NCBI GenBank assembly: GCA_002342035.1
Contig: DDPE01000075.1
Coordinates: 1-64,000, forward strand
From: Asticcacaulis sp. UBA2476
Lineage (GTDB): Bacteria > Pseudomonadota > Alphaproteobacteria > Caulobacterales > Caulobacteraceae
DNA: 64,000 nucleotides
Reading direction: 5' to 3'
Shown: in pieces, positions 1-7,669 of the stretch
Position numbering within the stretch: position 1 is the first letter of the stretch
Layout of the letters: every line of letters starts with the position of its first letter
Translations under genes and position numbers: made by a program
The notes under the pieces: model-generated
Databases searched by the model: none
The model's input: only the letters and a program-made list of their open reading frames with translations
Told to the model about the DNA's origin: nothing

Positions 1-86
1 AGTCGGGGTCATTACGCACACAAACAAAAAGGTGTGCGATCTTTAACAGGTATAGCCTGTGAACTCAAACTATGCCGAAGACCAGC

Positions 87-554
87 TTATAATTTCTGAT
101 GAGTCTCTTGGCTTAGGCTCGCACGGGTTTTCCGGTATATTTCGTTTTCCCAAACCCCTGCCACCATTGAGAGTGCGAGCGCATAACCGCTCCAAAGTCC
201 TAGACTGGTGATGTAGCTGTATAAATCCACATGGGGTGCCAAAAAGACTACGAGATGCGACGCCACCGTATCGAGCATGAAGGCGCAGGCAAACAGCGTC
301 CATATCCGCCGGGACCACACAGATATCACGATCAAGCCGACAAAGATTATGATGTCGAGCAGCATGACCCATATCCCCGGACCGTGACCGCCACGATCCT
401 GAACGAATGGAGTTAGTGTCCAGCCAATCAGGATCAAGGTAAACCCATAGCGTTCTGGAGCCCCGCCGCGCCACCAGGCAATAATACCGCATGCGACCGC
501 TACAATAGACGATCCGCTGATCCAAAGCCACCAGACCCAGTTTTCACCTGACAT
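87..554 (-). CDS. Small multi-pass membrane protein, unknown function
   Basis: 155 aa, not recognised. It is strongly hydrophobic, with about five membrane segments (roughly residues 8-28, 35-50, 61-80, 83-105 and 112-133), a Trp-rich N-terminus and a short charged C-terminal tail. No catalytic motif is visible. The ATG lies inside the last codons of the upstream LuxR-type gene (11-base overlap) and has no clear Shine-Dalgarno sequence, so translation is probably coupled to that gene. The overlap suggests the two products work together, for example as a membrane partner of the membrane-anchored regulator, but this is inference only. Confidence 0.75.
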   Translation of the reverse strand: MSGENWVWWLWISGSSIVAVACGIIAWWRGGAPERYGFTLILIGWTLTPFVQDRGGHGPGIWVMLLDIIIFVGLIVISVWSRRIWTLFACAFMLDTVASHLVVFLAPHVDLYSYITSLGLWSGYALALSMVAGVWENEIYRKTRASLSQETHQKL

Positions 555-1227
555 AGGTTTGCGCGCGATCTATGGCTTCAACGGTTGCAAGGACGGCCAT
601 AAGGATGCCGCCCATGAGTAGCGGGGCCATTACAGCAATGAGTGCTATAAGGCCCAGCCATTTCAGGAGACTAAAAGCGGCTAGTTGTTGTCTGAAACCG
701 CCTGGCCGTCGTCCGTCAGCCAGGCCGTGGCCGCTATGATGTTGAACACTATTTTCTCTGACCCGTTGCTCAGGCTCAAGGACTGGACCGCCTTCAGGGT
801 TTCGACGATCTCGTCCTGTTTGCCCGGTGCCGCCAGCATCCGCCAGGCCGCCTCCAGATCTTGCCAGTGTATCAGAAAGTAAGGTTCGCTCGAAAAGTAA
901 GCTTGTGTCATCGTTTGGTACTCCCTCATTGCCGTTAGGGTAGACTGGCAGAAGTGGGAGGGGGTTGACTATCGTCCTTGGCGGCCATCGTCCTTCAGGG
1001 ACTAGGGCCTCAGCCGTTTCGTGAGCGACCAGCAGACGGGCCGCGTCACGGCTGGTTGAAACGCCCAGTCGTTTACGGGCGGCATCGGTATGGGTTTTGA
1101 CGGTGCGTTCGCTGATATTGAGTTGCCGTGCGACTTCTTTGGCCTGCAAATGCTGTGCAATTAGCCGAAGGATCTCCTTTTGGCGGCGGGAAAGGCTTTC
1201 AATCCCCGAAGACCTGTGCGGCACCAT
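544..1227 (-). CDS. LuxR-type HTH regulator with C-terminal membrane anchor
   Basis: 227 aa. Residues about 10-65 form a LuxR/FixJ-type helix-turn-helix (SRRQKEILRL, then NISERTVKTHTDAARKRLGV). There is no N-terminal receiver domain. Residues about 189-212 are a single membrane helix, so the DNA-binding head is predicted to be tethered to the inner membrane. The linker between them (about residues 95-180) is Gly/Arg/Asp-rich and looks unlike a folded domain. Over that stretch the codon periodicity favours another frame, which holds a separate 76-residue reading frame (see 681-911). The gene may therefore carry an overprinted or inserted small gene. Its stop overlaps the start of the downstream membrane protein. 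HTH assignment is sure; role is unknown. Confidence 0.75.
   Translation of the reverse strand: MVPHRSSGIESLSRRQKEILRLIAQHLQAKEVARQLNISERTVKTHTDAARKRLGVSTSRDAARLLVAHETAEALVPEGRWPPRTIVNPLPLLPVYPNGNEGVPNDDTSLLFERTLLSDTLARSGGGLADAGGTGQTGRDRRNPEGGPVLEPEQRVRENSVQHHSGHGLADGRRPGGFRQQLAAFSLLKWLGLIALIAVMAPLLMGGILMAVLATVEAIDRAQTYVR
681..911 (-). CDS. Candidate nested small protein (76 aa) inside the LuxR-type gene
   Basis: ATG at 911 is preceded by GAGGGAG at a normal distance (9 bases), a better ribosome-binding site than many genes here. The frame reads MTQAYFSSEPYFLIHW and ends VSDNN. It has normal globular composition, with Trp, Leu and acidic residues and a predicted helix around EAAWRMLAAPGKQDEIVETL. 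In the two 60-base lines I counted by hand (721-780 and part of 841-900), G/C is concentrated at this frame's third codon positions rather than at those of the host frame. It lies wholly inside the linker of the LuxR-type regulator on the same strand. An in-frame ATG also exists at 929, but without the ribosome-binding site. I do not recognise the family. Confidence 0.5.
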   Translation of the reverse strand: MTQAYFSSEPYFLIHWQDLEAAWRMLAAPGKQDEIVETLKAVQSLSLSNGSEKIVFNIIAATAWLTDDGQAVSDNN

Positions 1228-1319
1228 CGTTCTCCCTTAAAGCGAACTAAGGTTAATCTGCCGTGATCACATAAAAGGTCAATGAAAATAATATGATAAA
1301 ATGTCGTTTTATTGGGGTA

Positions 1320-1347
1320 GTCACCGCACAATGACAGTTGTGGTGAC
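1320..1347. other. Stem-loop just downstream of dinB
   Basis: GTCACC(gc)ACAA, loop TGACAG, TTGTGGTGAC: ten base pairs with a two-base bulge. It starts three bases after the dinB stop codon and lies before the LuxR-type gene. There is no adjacent T-tract in the dinB direction, so it may be a weak or Rho-assisted terminator or an mRNA-stabilising hairpin. Confidence 0.4.
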
Positions 1348-1350
1348 CAG

Positions 1351-2439
1351 TTACAGGGCTAACGACATTTGCGCTGGTGCGGGGGTGTCATCGTTGTGGC
1401 TGTCATCATCAAGGGACGACAGAGTCACCCCCAAAAGGCGGATACCTTTCATGATGGGAAACACGCCGGTGAGCAGGTCATGACAGATGGCGGCAATATC
1501 GGCGCGGGTATCAATGAGGGTGGTGCCGGTGCGCGAGCGGGTGATTTGATGAAAATCCGAAAACTTGACCTTAAGCGTGACGGTACGCGCACGGGTGCCG
1601 TGGGTTTCAACATAGCGCCAGACCTTATCGATAATGGGGTTCAGGCGCGCCTGCGCACCCTCAAAGCTATGGATATCCTCAAAAAAGGTGTTCTCGGCCC
1701 CGATCGATTTACGCACCCGGTCGGGCTTGACGCGGCGGTGGTCGATGGCGCGTGCCAGACCATAATAGTACGGGCCAGACACGCCGAAATGATGCTGCAA
1801 AAACGGCAGGGTCTGGGCCTTGAGGTCAAGGCCGGTATAGATGCCGAGCCGGTTCATTTTGGCCTCGGTCGCAGGCCCTATACCGTGGAATTTGCCGATT
1901 TTGAGCGCTTCGACGAAGGCTGGGCCGGTCTTTGGCGTAATCACAAACTGGCCATTGGGCTTATTCTGGTCAGACGCCATCTTGGCCAGAAACTTGTTGT
2001 AGGAAATGCCCGCTGAGGCGGTCAGACCCGTAGTGGCCAGAATTTCGGCGCGGATGTTTTGGGCAATTTCCGTGGCCGTAGGCATGGATTTCAGATTTTC
2101 GGTCACATCCAGATAGGCTTCATCCAGCGACAGCGGCTCAATCAGCGGCGTGTAGGCGGCGAAAATCTCACGGATCTGGTTGGAAACGGCGCGGTAAACC
2201 TCAAAGCGCGGCGGCACAAAAATCAGTTCCGGGCATTTGCGCCGCGCCGTCACCGAGGGCATGGCCGAGCGCACGCCCCATTTGCGCGCTTCGTAAGACG
2301 CCGCGGCCACCACACCCCGTTCGCGCACGCCACCCACGGCCACCGGCTTGCCGCGCAGGTCCGGGTTATCGCGTTGTTCGACCGACGCATAAAAAGCGTC
2401 CATATCGACGTGGATGATTTTTCTTAAAGCGGCGTTCAT
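1351..2439 (-). CDS. dinB: DNA polymerase IV (Y-family translesion polymerase)
   Basis: 362 aa from the ATG at 2439; upstream TTG starts would read into the LexA box. Palm-domain catalytic carboxylates are present: Asp12 in HVDMDAFYASVE, and Asp106/Glu107 in SLDEAYLDVT. Thumb, finger and little-finger regions follow in normal order and length. The C-terminus ends QMSLAL, a match to the beta-clamp-binding motif that tethers Pol IV to the sliding clamp. It performs error-prone synthesis past damaged bases in the cytoplasm. The LexA box 19 bases upstream of the start indicates SOS induction. It is followed by a stem-loop at 1320-1347. Confidence 0.95.
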   Translation of the reverse strand: MNAALRKIIHVDMDAFYASVEQRDNPDLRGKPVAVGGVRERGVVAAASYEARKWGVRSAMPSVTARRKCPELIFVPPRFEVYRAVSNQIREIFAAYTPLIEPLSLDEAYLDVTENLKSMPTATEIAQNIRAEILATTGLTASAGISYNKFLAKMASDQNKPNGQFVITPKTGPAFVEALKIGKFHGIGPATEAKMNRLGIYTGLDLKAQTLPFLQHHFGVSGPYYYGLARAIDHRRVKPDRVRKSIGAENTFFEDIHSFEGAQARLNPIIDKVWRYVETHGTRARTVTLKVKFSDFHQITRSRTGTTLIDTRADIAAICHDLLTGVFPIMKGIRLLGVTLSSLDDDSHNDDTPAPAQMSLAL

Positions 2440-2457
2440 ATTCCTGTTTCTTGGCAA

Positions 2458-2472
2458 GAACAAAAATAGAAC
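2458..2472. promoter_or_regulatory. LexA box (alphaproteobacterial type) upstream of dinB
   Basis: GAAC-AAAAATA-GAAC on the plus strand, equal to GTTC-N7-GTTC read towards dinB. This is the direct-repeat LexA operator known from alphaproteobacteria rather than the CTG-N10-CAG box of enterics. It sits in the 52-base gap between the antiporter stop and the dinB start, so SOS control is predicted for dinB. The gap is short, so the dinB promoter must overlap the operator. Confidence 0.85.
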
Positions 2473-2491
2473 ATAGCAGATATTTTACAGC

Positions 2492-3568
2492 TTACAACCC
2501 CAAAGCCGCCAGCATGATAAAGGCGGCAAACAGCACGATATGGGTGGCGCCTTCGATGGCATTGGTTTCGCCGTCGCGCAGATTAATGCCGGCTACCAGC
2601 AAAGTCAGCACGGTCATCACCGTCTGCGGCGGGGTCATGGCCATCTGGAACGGGTGTCCCTGGATGAGGGCCAGAGTCTCGATCACCGGCACGGTCAGGA
2701 TCACCGTCGATAACGAAGCCCCCAGGGCGATATTGACCACGGACTGCATCCGATTGTTGAGCGCCGCGCGAAGGGCGGTCAGAATCTCCGGGCTGGCCGA
2801 AATGGTCGCCACGGCCAGTGCCGGTATAATCGGCGGCAGGCCGGAGCCTTCGAGGCCGGTACTGAGGAACTTTGACATGATCTCCGCCAGAAATCCGATC
2901 AGCACCAGTCCGGCCACCAGGGTGATCGCTGATTGTCGGGCGTGACCCGTTTGCGGCTTGTGGTGGTTGGGATTGTCCTCATAGGCATAGGAAAAGAAAT
3001 AGCTGTGCTGATGGGTCTGTAGCCGCAAAAACAGCATATAAAGCAAGGCCATGGAGCCGATAGAAAAGATCGAATAGACGTGCCAGCTTGCCTGCGGGAT
3101 GAATTCCGGCACGATCATCGACACGCCCATGGCAGTCAGGATCATGACGATATAGGTATTGCCGGAATCGACATTATAGGGCTGCTCGCCGTGGCGAAAC
3201 CCGCCCAGAATGGCCGCCAGCCCCAGTATGCCGTTGATATCGAGCATCACCGCCGAATAGATGGTATCGCGCGCCAGCGTCGGTGACGCATTGTGTTGCA
3301 GCATGATGGCCAGAATGACCACCTCAACCAGCACCGCCGACAGGGTAAGGATCATGGTGCCGTAGGGTTCACCGACCTTTTCGGCCAGAACCTCGGCATG
3401 GTGCGCGACGCGCAGAGAGACCAGAATGATCCCGCCAATCAGAACGGCGGCGGTTATCATGGCCACGGTCTGCCCGGCCGCCAGCAGACTGTATTCGAGG
3501 CTTAGGGCGATCAGCGCCAGAATAAGGCCCGCGACCAGAAACCGTTCCTGCCTGATCGCGGCCATCAT
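2492..3568 (-). CDS. chaA: Ca2+/H+ antiporter (CaCA superfamily, ChaA-like)
   Basis: 358 aa with about ten to eleven membrane segments in two halves. The first half carries GEPYGTMILTLSAVLVEVV, the cation/proton-exchanger repeat with the ion-binding acidic residue. The second half carries the matching AVATISASPEILTAL. A His-rich loop (QTHQHS, NHHKPQTGH, about residues 190-210) separates the halves, as is common in ChaA/CAX proteins. It exports Ca2+ (possibly Na+ or K+) against protons at the inner membrane. The start is the first of two adjacent ATGs, eight bases after the Rid-protein stop, so it is probably the last gene of the tyrosine-degradation transcript. Confidence 0.85.
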   Translation of the reverse strand: MMAAIRQERFLVAGLILALIALSLEYSLLAAGQTVAMITAAVLIGGIILVSLRVAHHAEVLAEKVGEPYGTMILTLSAVLVEVVILAIMLQHNASPTLARDTIYSAVMLDINGILGLAAILGGFRHGEQPYNVDSGNTYIVMILTAMGVSMIVPEFIPQASWHVYSIFSIGSMALLYMLFLRLQTHQHSYFFSYAYEDNPNHHKPQTGHARQSAITLVAGLVLIGFLAEIMSKFLSTGLEGSGLPPIIPALAVATISASPEILTALRAALNNRMQSVVNIALGASLSTVILTVPVIETLALIQGHPFQMAMTPPQTVMTVLTLLVAGINLRDGETNAIEGATHIVLFAAFIMLAALGL

Positions 3569-3576
3569 ATCGGAGG

Positions 3577-4011
3577 CTATTCCTCGGCTGAGGTCGGGAT
3601 ATAGGCCTGCACCTCAAGTTCGACCATAGCGTCGAACGCAAGGCCCGCCACGCCAAACGCCGTGCGTACCGGCAGGCGTGAGGGGTGGAAATAGGTGCGG
3701 TAGATTTTGTTGAACTCGCCCCACTTGGTCATATCGGTCATCATCACCGTGACCTTAAAGACATGCTCCAGACCCAGACCGTACTTGCCAAGGATTTCAG
3801 CCAGATTGGTCAGGGTCTGGCGGGTCTGCGGCTCAAAGCCTTCGACCAGCTTGCCCTCAGCGTCGAGGCCGATCATGGCGGAGATATAAAGCACGTTGCC
3901 GACCTGCACGGCCTCAGAGAAAGGCGAACGCGGATGCGGGTGCAGGAAGAACTGAACCTCATCGGAGGGGGTCAGGCGGGTGCCGGGTTGGTGGGCGCCG
4001 GGCTTAAGCAC
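3577..4011 (-). CDS. Rid (YjgF/YER057c/UK114) family protein
   Basis: 144 aa. GTG start at 4011 with GGGAG eight bases upstream. The trimeric Rid fold is recognisable from GNVLYISAMIGLD, NLAEILGKYGLGLEHVFKVTVMMTDM and LPVRTAFGVAGLAFDAMVELEVQAYIP. The conserved Arg (in PVRTAFG, about residue 117) that binds the carboxylate of imine substrates is present. RidA proper hydrolyses reactive 2-aminoacrylate and other imines; other Rid subfamilies have unproven roles. It follows the Rieske gene by 61 bases in the tyrosine operon, so a link to aromatic-intermediate clean-up is possible but unproven. Confidence 0.88.
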   Translation of the reverse strand: MLKPGAHQPGTRLTPSDEVQFFLHPHPRSPFSEAVQVGNVLYISAMIGLDAEGKLVEGFEPQTRQTLTNLAEILGKYGLGLEHVFKVTVMMTDMTKWGEFNKIYRTYFHPSRLPVRTAFGVAGLAFDAMVELEVQAYIPTSAEE

Positions 4012-4072
4012 GATAGGATCTCCCGAAACAGGTTATATAATTGTCCTTAAACACAAATCTTGGGGGCGCTTG

Positions 4073-4429
4073 TCAAGCCGTATATAGCTCACCGTCGCGC
4101 ACAATTACGTGCCAGGGTGTAAGTTTTGCCCCCGCACACGGCCCGCCGATGCAGACGCCGTCATTAATTTTGAACAGGGCGCCATGCCATGAGCACATGA
4201 TCAGGTCGCCACCGGAGGTCAGGTAGCTGTCAAGTTCCTGAGCGAGCGGCAATCCGGCATGGGGGCAGGCATCGACATAGCCGAACACATCCTCGCCCTG
4301 ACGCACAATAAAGCCGTGGAAATAGGCGTCCCCGATTTTCAGCACATAGTTGCGTGCCGTGCCGTCAGGGATTTGCGTCAGGGGGCCGAGGGCTATCCCG
4401 GCGCGGATCTCGCTCAGGCGTTCTCTCAT
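4073..4429 (-). CDS. Small Rieske [2Fe-2S] ferredoxin
   Basis: 118 aa, a stand-alone Rieske domain. The cluster ligands are the Cys/His pair in CPHAGLPL and the pair in CSWHGALF, giving CxH-N(about 20)-CxxH. It has no membrane anchor or oxygenase catalytic domain, so it is a soluble electron carrier of the ring-hydroxylating type. It overlaps the end of maiA by four bases and so belongs to the homogentisate operon. No matching reductase or oxygenase lies nearby, and its partner is unknown. Confidence 0.9.
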   Translation of the reverse strand: MRERLSEIRAGIALGPLTQIPDGTARNYVLKIGDAYFHGFIVRQGEDVFGYVDACPHAGLPLAQELDSYLTSGGDLIMCSWHGALFKINDGVCIGGPCAGAKLTPWHVIVRDGELYTA

Positions 4430-5070
4430 TCGGGGTCGGCATCCGGCTGCACGGATGGGTGAGCCAGTCTGAACGCTTCATATTCAGATGCCCGCGCCTC
4501 AACGGCCAGAAGGCGGGGATAGGGGGCCAGATCAGCCCCAAACCGGCGGGCGGAATAGAGCTGCGGGATCAGGTAACAATCGGCAAAAGTCGCGGTCGGT
4601 CCAAAGCAAAATCCGCGTCCATGCCGTGCCACCATTTTTTCCAGCGCGTCAAAGCCTGCGGTGATCCAGTGGCGCGCCCAGTCGTCGATCTGAGACTGGT
4701 CATGGCCCAGTTTTTTGAGCTGTTTCAGTACACGCAGATTATTAAGCGGGTGGATATCGCAACAGGTCACGGCCGACATGGCGCGCACAATCGCCCGTTC
4801 ATCGGCATTTGCGGGCAATAGCGGCGGGTGAGGATAAGTCTCCTCCAACCACTCTAAGATAGCCGGGCTTTGGGTCAGGGTCACGTCACCATATTGCAGG
4901 GCGGGTACTAAGCCTTGCGGGGCAATGGCGGTGTAATCGGCGGCCGATTGTTCGCCAGTACGCAGGTCATGGGACACCTGATCGTAGTCAAGGCCCTTAA
5001 GGTTGAGGGCGATGCGCACGCGGTACGCGGCACCGGAACGCCAATAGCCATGCAGGGTCAGAGTGGTCAT
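4426..5070 (-). CDS. maiA: Maleylacetoacetate isomerase (zeta-class GST)
   Basis: 214 aa from ATG at 5070, preceded by TGAGG; this start lies seven bases after the fahA stop. The N-terminal thioredoxin-like domain starts TLHGYWRSGAAYRVRIALNL, which aligns with the zeta-GST glutathione motif SSCSxxxR, here reduced to SGAA as in other bacterial MaiA-type proteins. The helical GST C-domain contains DIHPLNNLRVL and GPTATFADCYLIPQL. It isomerises maleylacetoacetate to fumarylacetoacetate with glutathione, between HmgA and FahA. Context makes the assignment firm. Confidence 0.92.
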   Translation of the reverse strand: MTTLTLHGYWRSGAAYRVRIALNLKGLDYDQVSHDLRTGEQSAADYTAIAPQGLVPALQYGDVTLTQSPAILEWLEETYPHPPLLPANADERAIVRAMSAVTCCDIHPLNNLRVLKQLKKLGHDQSQIDDWARHWITAGFDALEKMVARHGRGFCFGPTATFADCYLIPQLYSARRFGADLAPYPRLLAVEARASEYEAFRLAHPSVQPDADPE

Positions 5071-5077
5071 AAGGGCC

Positions 5078-6364
5078 TCAGATCGCAGGTAAAATGCGCG
5101 CTTTACACTGACCGAATCCGATAGACACAAAGCCTTCGGCCTCGGCGCGGGCGGTCAGGATAACCTCATCGCTGTCGGCAAGGAAGCGCCGTGTTTCGCC
5201 GTTTTTCAGCGTTACCGGCGTCTTGCCGCCATCGCTTAGTTCCAGAAGACTACCGGCCTGCTCTTTGTGGGGCCCGGACAAGGTGCCCGTGCCGAGCAGA
5301 TCACCGGCCACCAGATTACAGCCACCGGCGGCGTGGTGGGTGATGAGCTGGGCAATCGTCCAGTACATGGCAGCTTTCGTCGATGACCGGCTAAGGGTTT
5401 GCGGCGGCAGGCTTTGCGTGCGCATGGTCTCCGTCAGGATTTGCACCTCAAGCGCAATGGTGAACGCGCCGGATGCCTGATCATCAACATCGTTCAGATA
5501 GGGCAGGGGCTCAGGATCACCATCGGGGCGGGCCGGTTGCGCGGTACGAAATGGCGCCAAAGCCTCACCCGTTATGACCCACGGTGAGATGGTGGACTGA
5601 AAATTCTTGGCCAGAAACGGCCCCAGCGGTTGATATTCCCACGCCTGAAGATCGCGCGCAGACCAATCATTGAGCAGGCATAGGCCGGCGATATGATCGG
5701 GGGCGTCCTTGATATCAATCGGCTGACCCAGAACATTACCGCCGGCGATAAAGACGCCCAGTTCCAGCTCATAATCCAGCCGCTGCGACGGGCCAAATGA
5801 CGGGGCGTCAGCATCAGGAGCTTTGGTCTGGCCGTTTGGACGCACGACCGGCACACCACTTTCACGAATAGAGGAGGCGCGGCCATGATAGCCAATCGGC
5901 ACATGCTTATAGTTGGGCAACAGGGGATTATCGGGCCGGAACAGCTTACCCACCGCCATCGCATGGTGGATGCCGACGTAGAAATCGGTGTAGTCGCCGA
6001 TATCTGTCGGCAGGTGCATCTGGCACCCGGCAGTCGGATAAAGATGCGGCTCGACCTCAGCGCGGTGACGGTCATCGCTCAGCAGATCGGACAGGCGCTG
6101 ACGCAAAGTGCGGCGATCTGCAGCGGGCAGGGCAAACAGGTTATTCAGAACCGGCTGCGACAAAGCCGACGCGATCTCAGCGTGGAACAGACCGGAGGCG
6201 GCATTCAGATCAAGAATATAATCACCAATCGCCGTACCGATGCGCGGGGCTTCACCGCCGACGCTAAATACCCCCAGCGGCAGGTTCTGGATCGGAAAAT
6301 CACTGTGGCCGTTTGCGCTGTCCACCCAGCTTTGGCGTTTCGGGTCGTGGGTCTGATCAATCAT
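5078..6364 (-). CDS. fahA: Fumarylacetoacetase
   Basis: 428 aa, the full length for bacterial FAH. An N-terminal SH3-like domain is followed by the FAH hydrolase fold. Metal and active-site regions are visible: YTDFYVGIHHAMAVGKLF, LDYELELGVFI (Glu ligands) and LNDWSARDLQAWEYQPLGPF (Asp ligand). It hydrolyses fumarylacetoacetate to fumarate and acetoacetate, the last step of tyrosine breakdown. The ATG overlaps the hmgA stop (ATGA), so the two are translationally coupled. Confidence 0.96.
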   Translation of the reverse strand: MIDQTHDPKRQSWVDSANGHSDFPIQNLPLGVFSVGGEAPRIGTAIGDYILDLNAASGLFHAEIASALSQPVLNNLFALPAADRRTLRQRLSDLLSDDRHRAEVEPHLYPTAGCQMHLPTDIGDYTDFYVGIHHAMAVGKLFRPDNPLLPNYKHVPIGYHGRASSIRESGVPVVRPNGQTKAPDADAPSFGPSQRLDYELELGVFIAGGNVLGQPIDIKDAPDHIAGLCLLNDWSARDLQAWEYQPLGPFLAKNFQSTISPWVITGEALAPFRTAQPARPDGDPEPLPYLNDVDDQASGAFTIALEVQILTETMRTQSLPPQTLSRSSTKAAMYWTIAQLITHHAAGGCNLVAGDLLGTGTLSGPHKEQAGSLLELSDGGKTPVTLKNGETRRFLADSDEVILTARAEAEGFVSIGFGQCKARILPAI

Positions 6365-7647
6365 TTCGGCAGTTTCGCTTTCTCGAACCGGGCCCAGCCG
6401 TGGTCATAGTCGGGCTGGAGATGGGGGGCGTTCAACACCTGAACCGCAGGCTTGAGCACATATCGGGTCTCGAACATGAAGGCCATCGTCCCGTCATATT
6501 TTTGCGGGGTCAGATCGGCGGCGATGGCAGCATCGTAGCTCGCCTTATCCGGCCCGTGCGCGTTCATGCAGTTGTGCAGGCTGACCCCGCCGGGAGCGAA
6601 GCCTTGCGCTTTGGCATCATAATGGCCTTCGATCAGGCCCATGAATTCGCTCATGATATTGCGGTGGAACCACGGCGGGCGGAAGGTGTGTTCGGCCACC
6701 ATCCAGCGCGGCGGGAAGATGACGAAATCACAATTGGCCGTGCCGGTATGCTCGGACGGCGACGTCAGTACGGTGAAAATCGACGGATCGGGATGGTCGA
6801 AGCTGACGGTGCCTATCGTATTGAACCGGCGCAGATCATAACGATAGGGCGCATTATTGCCGTGCCACGCGACCACATCGAAGGGCGAATGATCCATGCG
6901 CGTGACCCAGAACCCACCCTGAAACTTCTGGATCAGATCATGGGGGCCGTCGATATCCTCATAGGCCGCTACGGGGATTTCAAAATCGCGCGGATTAGCC
7001 AGCCCATTGGCCCCGATGGGCCCAAGGTCGGGTAAGCGAAACGGTTGTCCGTAGTTTTCGCACACATAGCCGCGCGCACGGCCGTCCGGCAGCTCGACCC
7101 GAAATTTCAGACCGCGCGGTATGACCGCGATCTGAAGCGGGGCGATGTCGATCACCCCACATTCGGTAATGAGCTTCAGCGCCCCGTCTTGCGGCACAAT
7201 AACCATTTCGGCATCGGCATTGACAAACGCCCGTCCGGTCATGCTGGCGGTCGCGGCATATAGGTGCAAGGCCACGCCGACCTGCGTGGCGACATCGCCG
7301 GTAGCGGCATAGGTGATCAGGCTGTCAACAAAATCCACGGCCTCATCCGGATAGGGCAAAGGTGACCAGCGCAGGCGATCCGGCGACGGGGCAGGGCCAC
7401 TCATCGGCGCGCTCAACCAGTTTGACACCGTGTACGGATCAAATGCCGGATGATCCGCAGATGGCCGCAAACGGTAGAACCATGTCCGGCGATTGTCATG
7501 GCGCGGAGCGGTAAAGGCCGAGCCCGAAAACTGCTCGACATAGAGCCCAAACGGGACGTGTTGCGGTGAGTTCTGACCCACAGGTAAGGCACCGGTCACG
7601 GCCTCTGTGGCGACATGATTGCCGAAACCGCTGATATAGTCCGACAT
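6361..7647 (-). CDS. hmgA: Homogentisate 1,2-dioxygenase
   Basis: 428 aa, with start ATG at 7647 behind AGGAG. Iron ligands are recognisable in WFHRNIMSEFMG (His and Glu) and in LHNCMNAHGPD (His). The N-terminus begins YISGFGNHVATEAV, typical of this enzyme. It opens the homogentisate ring with O2 to give maleylacetoacetate. It sits 22 bases downstream of hppD and overlaps fahA by four bases, forming hppD-hmgA-fahA-maiA in pathway order except for the last two. Confidence 0.97.
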   Translation of the reverse strand: MSDYISGFGNHVATEAVTGALPVGQNSPQHVPFGLYVEQFSGSAFTAPRHDNRRTWFYRLRPSADHPAFDPYTVSNWLSAPMSGPAPSPDRLRWSPLPYPDEAVDFVDSLITYAATGDVATQVGVALHLYAATASMTGRAFVNADAEMVIVPQDGALKLITECGVIDIAPLQIAVIPRGLKFRVELPDGRARGYVCENYGQPFRLPDLGPIGANGLANPRDFEIPVAAYEDIDGPHDLIQKFQGGFWVTRMDHSPFDVVAWHGNNAPYRYDLRRFNTIGTVSFDHPDPSIFTVLTSPSEHTGTANCDFVIFPPRWMVAEHTFRPPWFHRNIMSEFMGLIEGHYDAKAQGFAPGGVSLHNCMNAHGPDKASYDAAIAADLTPQKYDGTMAFMFETRYVLKPAVQVLNAPHLQPDYDHGWARFEKAKLPK

Positions 7648-7669
7648 GGCAATCTCCTAGTTTCGCGCT

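Noticed and set aside
15..38. Inverted repeat CGCACAC / GTGTGCG at the left edge
   Set aside because: Ten-base loop, no T-tract and no gene context; too weak to call a terminator or operator.
1369..2016. Long open frame antiparallel to dinB
   Set aside because: Opposite-strand shadow of a clearly identified gene; no ribosome-binding site and biased composition.
2440..2463. Upstream in-frame TTG start for dinB
   Set aside because: It would put the start codon inside the LexA box and adds residues not found in Pol IV.
5885..7035. Open frames antiparallel to fahA and hmgA
   Set aside because: Shadows of conserved enzymes, without homology signals of their own.
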